A DNA stretch of 16,302 nucleotides from contig JBDGRJ010000044.1 in the NCBI GenBank assembly GCA_042218115.1, positions 1 to 16,302 of the forward strand, given 5' to 3'. The position numbers were made by a program, and so were the translations under genes. Shown here one piece after another: positions 7,092 to 12,921 of the stretch. The stretch is from JBDGRJ01 sp042218115 (GTDB taxonomy: Bacteria > Patescibacteriota > Patescibacteriia > Magasanikbacterales > UBA922). The first letter of the stretch is position 1, and every line of letters starts with the position of its first letter. The notes under the pieces were generated by a model, which was not told the DNA's origin, did not search any database, and saw only the letters and a list, made by a program, of their open reading frames with translations.

Positions 7092-7875
7092 TTCGGTTTC
7101 TCTTCTTCAGAGTCTGGGCGTCTTCCAGGTTATATTCCCCCACTCTGGTTCGCAATATACTAAAAGCAACAGCGCCTGTGCCCAGCTTTTCACCAAGCTT
7201 ATCAGCAATGGATCGAATATACGTACCGCTGGTTACACTGCAGCTAAACTTAAATATCCTTAGCTTCTCCTTTGCGTTTTCTTTAGCTAATCGCTTCCAC
7301 CTCGAGATTATTTGTTTTTGTCTGAACTCACCTTCTACTGCTGACACCCTATTTACTACCTCTTCTATAATTTGCCCTATCTCCATTTGGTATGAGTCAA
7401 TAGGGTTCAATTCCTTTACTTCTACTTGTTTTTTTGGGATCTCAATCTCATCTAATCGACCCTCTCTCGCCCACCAGAATAAGGGTTTGCCTTTAATTCG
7501 ATAGGAAGAATAAGGTGGTAGCTGCTGAATAATCTCACCTCTAAACTCTTTTAGGTGCTTTTCTGCTTGCTCATCCATATTGTCAGGATACTGACTGATA
7601 TTTAACGAATTCAGCAGCCCCATCACGTCATAAGTGTCTGTCGAAACCCCAAACAACACTTCAAACTCATACTCTTTATCTAGTTTTTGGTACTCCTGTT
7701 GCTTTTTATTTTCCTCGCCCACTAGACAAACCAGCAGACCTTCGGCCATAGGATCTAGACGGCCGGCATAGCTCATCTTTTTGTCTTGGTATTTTGTGTT
7801 TCTCTCTTTAAATCTCTCTATTGCCTGCAGTGGGGTAACACTCACCGGCTTGTCTAGTAAAATAACCTCTTTCAT
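7075..7875 (-). CDS. truB: tRNA pseudouridine(55) synthase
   Basis: A 266-residue enzyme that isomerises U55 in the T loop of tRNAs to pseudouridine. The catalytic aspartate is D41 in SYAGRLDPMAEGLLV. The N-terminal ILLDKP motif and the C-terminal TSGTYIRSIADKLGEKLGTG block are typical of TruB. Length suits a TruB with little or no PUA domain. The usual KPxGxTS is changed to KPVSVTP, which is tolerable in divergent family members. The gene ends with TGA (7077-7075) inside the 5' strand of the tRNA-like gene. If that RNA is a tRNA, its T loop (TTCGAAA) would be a TruB target. No clear Shine-Dalgarno precedes the ATG. Confidence 0.93.
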   Translation of the reverse strand: MKEVILLDKPVSVTPLQAIERFKERNTKYQDKKMSYAGRLDPMAEGLLVCLVGEENKKQQEYQKLDKEYEFEVLFGVSTDTYDVMGLLNSLNISQYPDNMDEQAEKHLKEFRGEIIQQLPPYSSYRIKGKPLFWWAREGRLDEIEIPKKQVEVKELNPIDSYQMEIGQIIEEVVNRVSAVEGEFRQKQIISRWKRLAKENAKEKLRIFKFSCSVTSGTYIRSIADKLGEKLGTGAVAFSILRTRVGEYNLEDAQTLKKRNRTGGGT

Positions 7876-7894
7876 AAAAGATACTTATCAGTTA

Positions 7895-7916
7895 AGACAG
7901 TCAAATGGTCCTGTCT
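7895..7916. repeat. Small inverted repeat 20 bases upstream of truB
   Basis: AGACAG (7895-7900) and CTGTCT (7911-7916) form a six-base inverted repeat with a 10-base spacer, and flanking TTA/TAA bases extend the symmetry imperfectly. It could be an operator or a small hairpin in the truB leader. Chance cannot be excluded. Confidence 0.3.
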
Positions 7917-7948
7917 CTAATTTCTAATACAACCTGCCTACCATAATG

Positions 7949-8078
7949 AGGCCGTTGAAAAGCTCATATATTTCTAGAGGCGCAGGAAACCTTCCGAGAC
8001 GAAGCCTTCAGCTTGTCCGGTCAGCGAGGTCCGGAAGGTGTTCGAACTGGTATTTTAAGATAGTATTTCAACGGTCTT
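7949..8078 (-). repeat. Intergenic repeat element, copy 1 (~130 bp, inverted ends)
   Basis: On the minus strand this element begins AAGACCGTTGAAAT and ends TTTTCAACGGCCT, so its ends form an inverted repeat of about 11-12 bases. Inside, ACCTTCCG and CGGAAGGT form an eight-pair hairpin stem. A diverged copy lies at 12647-12771, with matching blocks along its whole length. They include ATACTATC near the start, GCTTC followed by CTCGG near the centre, and TGCGCCTCTAG (TGCACCTTTAG in the other copy). It fills most of the gap between rnj, whose stop is 13 bases away, and truB. It carries no ORF. Possible ATAAT direct repeats flank it (7943-7947 and 8079-8083), but this is AT-rich DNA. It may be a MITE-like element or a structured RNA. 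Confidence 0.7.
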
Positions 8079-8091
8079 ATAATAGATAATG

Positions 8092-9822
8092 CTATGCCTC
8101 GATCACAACCGGCAGGATCATTGGACGCCTCTCCGTCTTCGAGTAGATAAAGTCACCGATTTTATTGCGGATATCGTTTTTAATCTGGTTGGTGTTGGTC
8201 CAGTTCTCAGGGTTTGATCTTTTTACCATTCTTTTAGCTTTGTGTCTGATATCTTCCACCAGCTCTTTGTTCTGCTTTAGGTAGACGAAACCTCTAGATA
8301 TTATATCGGGATTTTGCACCAACTGCCCGCTCTTTGAGTACACTGTCACAATGACAACCACCATGCCGTCTTCAGCTAGCTTATTTCTATCACGCAGCAC
8401 TATATCATGCGAGTCCGTAACACCAAGGCCGTCTACAAACACATACTCCGTATTTGCCTTCTCGTCAGCCATCTCCGCTTCACCATCTTTAAGCTCCAAC
8501 ATCTCACCATTGTCTAAAATAAATGTATTTTCTTCGGGGTACCCGTCTGATACAGCTACTTTTTTAGCTTCTTTGAGCATGTAGTGGTGGGCATAAACCG
8601 GGAGAAAATAATCCGGCTGAATCATATCTATCATCTCTCTAATATCATCTCTGGTCGCGTGACCGCTGACATGGACATCCATAATTTGATTGTGATACAC
8701 GTTATCACACTTTCTATACATATTATCTTTCAACTTCTGAATCGTAATTTCATTGCCGGGAATGATGGAGGATGAGAATACTACCGTATCCTCCTTTTTT
8801 AGGTCCACGTACTTATGCCTTTCTTCTACCATCCTATTTAGAGCCGCATGTTCCTCGCCCTGAGCTCCGGTACACACCACCACTACATCCTGGTCCGGAT
8901 AATCGTCTATATTGCGTATATTCTTCAAAATACCTTTATCAAACTCGATATAACCCAGCTCTCGTGCAATATTTACATTCTTACGCATGCTGTAACCATC
9001 CAAGAATACCTTCTTGCCCAGCTCTTGAGCCGAGTTCATAATCCACTTTATCCTCTCAATCTGAGAAGAAAAAGTTCCGATAATAGTCCTGCCCGGCGCT
9101 GTCTCCATTATCTCATATAGATTGTCATACATCTCTTCATAAGTTGTGCCATGTTCATGATGTACAGCACCCAAGCTCTCCAGCATAAGTATAGTCGGGC
9201 TGGGGTGATCTTGCAGGTGAGAATAATCCAAATTCGGCTCACCATCATCACTTCTATCCAGTGTCCAGTCTCCCGGGTGGATAACAGTGCCTTCCGGGGT
9301 CTCAAAAATAACCCCTACCGCATCCATTATCGAGTGTTCTACCTGAAAAAACTTAGTGGTAAACTTACCTAGATTAATAACTTGGTCTATGCTGTTTATC
9401 TGCAAGGTGTCGAGTTTACTTACCGCATCCTGGTCATGGTCTTTAATCTGCTCTTTAACCAACTCCAAAGTAAGGTCTCTGCCAATTGCTAACGGATAGT
9501 TTAGCTGTTCCATAATTACAGGTGCAGCACCTATATGATCCAAGTGTCCGTGAGAAAATACTACCCCTTTGATGTCATCTTCTCTACCTTTCAAATAATC
9601 CACATTAGGTACGATATAATCCACACCCGGCATCTCTTCTTCTGGAAACTGCATGCCAACGTCTAAAATAACGATATCGCCCTCATACTCAAAAACTGTC
9701 ATATTACGCCCTACTTCTTCTTGGCCGCCGAGAGGGATTATTTTTAACTTATCATCTTTGGTAGCTCCTGAACTACTTGATTTGTACTTTGCACTATTAC
9801 GTTTGATGTGATTAGAACTCAT
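8092..9822 (-). CDS. rnj: Ribonuclease J
   Basis: A 576-residue metallo-beta-lactamase/beta-CASP nuclease with 5'-to-3' exo- and endonuclease activity, for mRNA turnover and RNA maturation. After a Ser/Lys-rich N-terminal tail of about 22 residues comes LKIIPLGGQEEVGRNM, a hallmark of RNase J. The metal site is HGHLDH (91-96). Further ligand motifs are HPGDW (about 181-185), the beta-CASP motif VSGHATRDD and YAHHYM. The usual C-terminal region follows, and the length fits the family. The window has no RNase E-type gene, so RNase J is probably a main decay nuclease. A TTGGAG-17-TAATAC promoter candidate lies just upstream. The stop codon is followed within 13 bases by repeat copy 1, whose inner hairpin could protect or end the transcript. 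Confidence 0.95.
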   Translation of the reverse strand: MSSNHIKRNSAKYKSSSSGATKDDKLKIIPLGGQEEVGRNMTVFEYEGDIVILDVGMQFPEEEMPGVDYIVPNVDYLKGREDDIKGVVFSHGHLDHIGAAPVIMEQLNYPLAIGRDLTLELVKEQIKDHDQDAVSKLDTLQINSIDQVINLGKFTTKFFQVEHSIMDAVGVIFETPEGTVIHPGDWTLDRSDDGEPNLDYSHLQDHPSPTILMLESLGAVHHEHGTTYEEMYDNLYEIMETAPGRTIIGTFSSQIERIKWIMNSAQELGKKVFLDGYSMRKNVNIARELGYIEFDKGILKNIRNIDDYPDQDVVVVCTGAQGEEHAALNRMVEERHKYVDLKKEDTVVFSSSIIPGNEITIQKLKDNMYRKCDNVYHNQIMDVHVSGHATRDDIREMIDMIQPDYFLPVYAHHYMLKEAKKVAVSDGYPEENTFILDNGEMLELKDGEAEMADEKANTEYVFVDGLGVTDSHDIVLRDRNKLAEDGMVVVIVTVYSKSGQLVQNPDIISRGFVYLKQNKELVEDIRHKAKRMVKRSNPENWTNTNQIKNDIRNKIGDFIYSKTERRPMILPVVIEA

Positions 9823-9840
9823 AGAGTCTGTATGATTAAT

Positions 9841-9869
9841 GTATTAAACAGAGAAAAACACCACTCCAA
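9841..9869 (-). promoter_or_regulatory. Predicted promoter of rnj
   Basis: TTGGAG (9869-9864) and TAATAC (9846-9841) on the minus strand have a 17-base spacer and lie close to the rnj ATG. The match is moderate and the leader would be very short. Confidence 0.35.
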
Positions 9870-9935
9870 AGAGGGTATTTATTCCAATCACTGCTATACT
9901 CTTATTTAAAAACAGAGAGTACAACAGTCAGTGGA

Positions 9936-12248
9936 TTAAATACCTGGAAAATGCCACTCGCTTTCTGTCTCCAAATACCACTCAGTGACATTGGAAAACC
10001 TGTCTTCCAGAGAGTAGATACCTGATAGGTCAAAACCTTTTACCCGTGTCGACTGAGCATAGGTATAGATGGGTCTATACAAGAAAACAGCCGGCTTATC
10101 CTCTCTTATAATTTGTTGAAATTCCTGATAGTTCTTAGCTATTTTCTGTGTGCTTGTAGCTTGCCTAGCTTCAGATAAAAGTTTATCAACCTTTTCATTC
10201 TCATACATAGACAAGTTCAACCCCGGATGTTTAGTCTGGCTAGAGTGCCAAAATGGAAACTGATCACCATTGCCTCCTATGACCACACCGTATAAGAGTG
10301 CATCGTAGGTGCGGTTTTTAATAATTCTCTGAGACATCTCGCTTGAGCCCACAAATCTCAAATCAACTCTGATACCCAGCTCAGCCATAAAGCTTTTTAT
10401 TACTTTAGCCGATTGCTTATACTCTTTTGACCTTAGAGTAGTAATCTCAAAGTCTAGTATCTCTCCGTCTTCGCTTTTTCTATAGAAGGTCTGTGGGCTA
10501 TCTAGCTCTTGGTCTATAGTTTCTCGTACACCATTGATTTTTTCTTTGTTCGGCTCTATCTCTTCTTCCATATAGGTCTTCTCACTCAAATACTGATCTT
10601 GAAGGTTGATAGTATCATATACCACTCCCTCACCTTCATCAGATAAAAATTTCACAAACACCCACTTCTCTCCGTTGCCGGGGGTCAGCTTCCAGTCCAT
10701 ATTCTTTTTGAAATCTCTAGCCTTATTGTTTTCAAAATCAGTATCATTGGAAATTATCACCTTGTCCGTAGAAGTACCCTGAAGTGTCAAGGTGACATTC
10801 CGGTCGCTAGTTGAGGCTGTTCTGTTTTCCACCTGTACCCCCTTTTCATAATCCGTGCCGTCACCTGTATATTGCTCTTCTATTTGAGGATCTGTTTCTC
10901 TATAGAAAGATTCCAAGGTGCTTGAGCTGGCACTCCCTTCCAGTCCCCGCTCTTCTATCAAATCCATTTTTCTAAGGCTTTTATACTCCTTTTTATCGAT
11001 ACGACTAAAGTTGCTTTTTAATAGTTCGTTTGCTTTCTTTATGTTGTGTTCACTGCTAGTCACTTCAGTATATCCGGTAAAACCAGGTAATACAGGTCCA
11101 CCTATAATCTCGCCCCTGCCATCGAGAGCCTCCTGGAGTATCCTATCCTTATCTATAGCTAAACTGGCCGCTGTTCTTACAGCCTTGTTCTCCAAAAACT
11201 CAGAGTCGTTGTTAAAAAATAGTGCCGTGTACTGAGGTGGATCCAGTTTGTAAGAATTTATATGCTTCTTATCCACCTTATCCCTTTTATTTGAAGGAAC
11301 GAACCTCAGACCATCTATTGACTGCTCCTGTAATGCTTGAATAGAACCATTGTTACCGCCATAGCTGCGGAAGAACTGAAAAGTCAGGGTCTGTATATGA
11401 GGGGGTTGACGATAAAAATCCTTGTTGCGTTTCAAGGAGTACTTATAGATGTAGCCTGAGTTATCTTTTGCTAAATTTTTAAACTGAAATGGACCGGTAC
11501 CTATAGGCTGTAAATTCTTCTGGGTAAGACGCATCCTTTTTGAAGATATGTCGGACCAAACATGCTTCGGGAGGATTCCTACTGTCAAATCATGTAGGAA
11601 AAAAGCATAAGGTTGGTCCAGTTTAAATTGAACCTTATACTCTCCTGTCTTCTCCACTTCTACATTTTTAAAGGTCACATACCTCGGGCTATTTATGCTC
11701 TTATCCTTTATCTTCCGGTAAGTAAAAACAACATCTTCAGCAGTTAACGTTTCTCCATCGTGCCATTTTACCCCTTTTTTCAGCTCAAAAGTATAGACAG
11801 TTCCATCCTCGCTGACCTTATAGTTTTCGGCTAAATCCAAAACTAAATTCTGATTCTTATCATATCTCACCAGACCGGAATAAACGAGCTTAGCAATGTC
11901 TTTGTCTACATTATTTAAGCTGGAAAAGAGAGGGTTTATCAGCTGTGGAGATCCCACTACTCCCTCTACGTATTCACCCCCTACTGCAGGTACGGTCTTT
12001 CTATAATCTGCAGTCCAAACTACACTACCCCACAGCAACCCTACCAACAGCAATAAAATGCTTAGGTTAAAAAGCTGCTTTTCTTTCGGGGAAAATACCG
12101 ACTTAATATGTTTTATTTGCTGCCAAGAAGGAAATTTTTTACCTCTTATCTTTTTAAGCAACTGCTGATTTATACGAGTCGACTTAGTTTTTTCACCTTT
12201 CAGTGAGGCAAATTTCTCCTTGACGAAGTCTATAAATTTTTGAAACAC
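9936..12248 (-). CDS. Membrane-anchored oligopeptide-binding protein (SBP family 5) with inserted Ig-like module
   Basis: A 770-residue protein starting at a GTG codon. A basic cytoplasmic tail of about 58 residues precedes one membrane segment (about 59-79), and no lipobox is seen, so it is anchored by a helix rather than a lipid. The family 5 solute-binding fold follows. Its signatures are SPQLINPLFSS (100-110), LAENYKVSEDGTVYTFELKKG (139-159) interrupted by nothing, KWHDGETLTAEDVVFTY (161-177) and the later ELGIRVDLRFVG (623-634). Between about 415 and 590 the fold carries an extra ~175 residues, with VIISNDTDFE and KWVFVKFLSDEGEGV, resembling Ig-like modules of surface proteins. No ABC permease or ATPase gene is nearby. 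It may capture peptides at the cell surface. It lies 35 bases after secG, probably in one operon. Confidence 0.85.
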   Translation of the reverse strand: MFQKFIDFVKEKFASLKGEKTKSTRINQQLLKKIRGKKFPSWQQIKHIKSVFSPKEKQLFNLSILLLLVGLLWGSVVWTADYRKTVPAVGGEYVEGVVGSPQLINPLFSSLNNVDKDIAKLVYSGLVRYDKNQNLVLDLAENYKVSEDGTVYTFELKKGVKWHDGETLTAEDVVFTYRKIKDKSINSPRYVTFKNVEVEKTGEYKVQFKLDQPYAFFLHDLTVGILPKHVWSDISSKRMRLTQKNLQPIGTGPFQFKNLAKDNSGYIYKYSLKRNKDFYRQPPHIQTLTFQFFRSYGGNNGSIQALQEQSIDGLRFVPSNKRDKVDKKHINSYKLDPPQYTALFFNNDSEFLENKAVRTAASLAIDKDRILQEALDGRGEIIGGPVLPGFTGYTEVTSSEHNIKKANELLKSNFSRIDKKEYKSLRKMDLIEERGLEGSASSSTLESFYRETDPQIEEQYTGDGTDYEKGVQVENRTASTSDRNVTLTLQGTSTDKVIISNDTDFENNKARDFKKNMDWKLTPGNGEKWVFVKFLSDEGEGVVYDTINLQDQYLSEKTYMEEEIEPNKEKINGVRETIDQELDSPQTFYRKSEDGEILDFEITTLRSKEYKQSAKVIKSFMAELGIRVDLRFVGSSEMSQRIIKNRTYDALLYGVVIGGNGDQFPFWHSSQTKHPGLNLSMYENEKVDKLLSEARQATSTQKIAKNYQEFQQIIREDKPAVFLYRPIYTYAQSTRVKGFDLSGIYSLEDRFSNVTEWYLETESEWHFPGI

Positions 12249-12283
12249 AAAAAATTACTAAGAAACAATCTCTTTTGAGTATA

Positions 12284-12505
12284 CTAAATAATGACTATAA
12301 GTAAAGAAATGCTAAAGAAAAGTATGGAAACAATTATAGTTATATTATAAAGAGTTTTTTCTATACCTCTGCGTGTCGTCTTGAAACCCCCGCCGGTATC
12401 GCCGAACCCGGCACCCATACCAGCTCCCTGCTGCTGTAGTAAGATCGTAATTGTCATTACTACTGCCAAAACAAGTTGTGCTACTCTGAGAATGGACTCA
12501 ATCAT
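12284..12505 (-). CDS. secG: Preprotein translocase subunit SecG
   Basis: A 73-residue protein with two membrane helices (about 4-22 and 51-72) joined by a glycine-rich loop, GAGMGAGFGDTGGGF. This matches SecG, the accessory subunit of the SecYEG channel that aids preprotein export. The ILLQQQGAG start of the loop is a family hallmark (usually VLLQ..KGAG). Length is normal. A consensus promoter lies upstream, and the peptide-binding protein, itself a Sec-type client, is next in the operon. Confidence 0.9.
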   Translation of the reverse strand: MIESILRVAQLVLAVVMTITILLQQQGAGMGAGFGDTGGGFKTTRRGIEKTLYNITIIVSILFFSISLLIVII

Positions 12506-12528
12506 AAGAGTTATTAATACTAGGGTAA

Positions 12529-12557
12529 ATGATAACTTAGCTGTAGAAGTTTGTCAA
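12529..12557 (-). promoter_or_regulatory. Strong sigma70-type promoter of secG
   Basis: On the minus strand a perfect -35, TTGACA (12557-12552), lies 17 bases from TATCAT (12534-12529), about 24 bases before the secG ATG. It probably drives secG and the peptide-binding protein. Confidence 0.7.
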
Positions 12558-12560
12558 GGT

Positions 12561-12587
12561 GCTGTGCTAGCTAAAGCAGCATACAGC
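12561..12587. other. Imperfect hairpin just upstream of the secG promoter
   Basis: GCTGTGCT (12561-12568) can pair with AGCATACAGC at the other end, with a two-base bulge. There is no T run on either side, so a terminator is unlikely. It could be a regulator site for secG or a folding accident. Confidence 0.25.
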
Positions 12588-12646
12588 CCTGTCTTGATAT
12601 CGAGCAATCTCATATCTTTATATTATTAGCATACTACTCCTAACAC

Positions 12647-12771
12647 AAGACCGTAGATATACTATCCTAAGTAGAGACCAAACAACTTCCGAGTCTCGCG
12701 GCCCGTTTAGATGAAAGCTTCAACTCGGTAAGTACTATGCACCTTTAGTAAAATATAATTTTAACGGCCTT
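12647..12771 (+). repeat. Intergenic repeat element, copy 2 (~125 bp)
   Basis: On the plus strand this starts AAGACCGTAGATATACTATC and ends TTTTAACGGCCTT, and it aligns over its full length with copy 1 at 7949-8078 read on the minus strand. The inner stem is kept with different bases: ACTT/AAGT and CCGAG/CTCGG around one bulged base. The block GATGAAAGCTTC-AACTCGG corresponds to GCTGAAGGCTTC-GTCTCGG in copy 1. The terminal inverted repeat is more decayed here, AAGACCGT against AAGGCCGT. It lies in the secG-clpC divergent region, reading toward clpC, and has no ORF. Confidence 0.68.
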
Positions 12772-12781
12772 AATAAACTAC

Positions 12782-12810
12782 TTGCTAAACCCAACTCTGT
12801 CGGATACAAT
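12782..12810 (+). promoter_or_regulatory. Possible upstream clpC promoter
   Basis: TTGCTA (12782-12787) and TACAAT (12805-12810) are 17 bases apart. It would start transcription near 12817, upstream of the CIRCE-like operator, so the operator would lie in the leader of this transcript. Confidence 0.4.
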
Positions 12811-12852
12811 TATATTAATAAAATAAGTGGTTAGTCACAAATAAAAAACTTA

Positions 12853-12879
12853 TTATCACTCGGCTTGCAAGAGTGATAA
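12853..12879. promoter_or_regulatory. CIRCE-like HrcA operator of clpC
   Basis: A perfect inverted repeat, TTATCACTC-N9-GAGTGATAA, has the same 9-9-9 geometry as the CIRCE operator TTAGCACTC-N9-GAGTGCTAA. It differs only at the fourth base and the compensating base in the other arm. It overlaps the predicted downstream clpC promoter, as expected for repression by the heat-shock regulator HrcA. No hrcA gene is in the window, so the regulator itself is inferred. Confidence 0.82.
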
Positions 12880-12893
12880 TTAACTGTTATCAT
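12865..12893 (+). promoter_or_regulatory. Predicted clpC promoter overlapping the CIRCE-like site
   Basis: TTGCAA (12865-12870) lies partly in the spacer of the operator, and TATCAT (12888-12893) follows after 17 bases. The right half of the operator fills the promoter spacer, so bound HrcA would block RNA polymerase. The leader would be about 20 bases. Confidence 0.5.
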
Positions 12894-12921
12894 ATAAGTA
12901 GTACAAATTAACCAAACCATT

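Noticed and set aside
7028..7504. 158-residue open frame on the plus strand across the tRNA-like gene and truB
   Set aside because: It overlaps the conserved truB frame and the tRNA-like gene on the opposite strand, and the protein resembles nothing.
7949..8078. CRISPR repeat or ordinary terminator
   Set aside because: There are only two diverged copies 4.6 kb apart with no spacers, and no T run follows the inner hairpin, so neither explanation covers the full-length similarity.
8772..9120. Two overlapping plus-strand frames of about 90 residues inside rnj
   Set aside because: They are both antisense to the conserved metallo-beta-lactamase/beta-CASP region and are not coding-like.
12561..12587. 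Terminator between clpC and secG regions
   Set aside because: The hairpin has a bulge and no T run on either strand, and the two genes diverge, so no transcript needs to end there.
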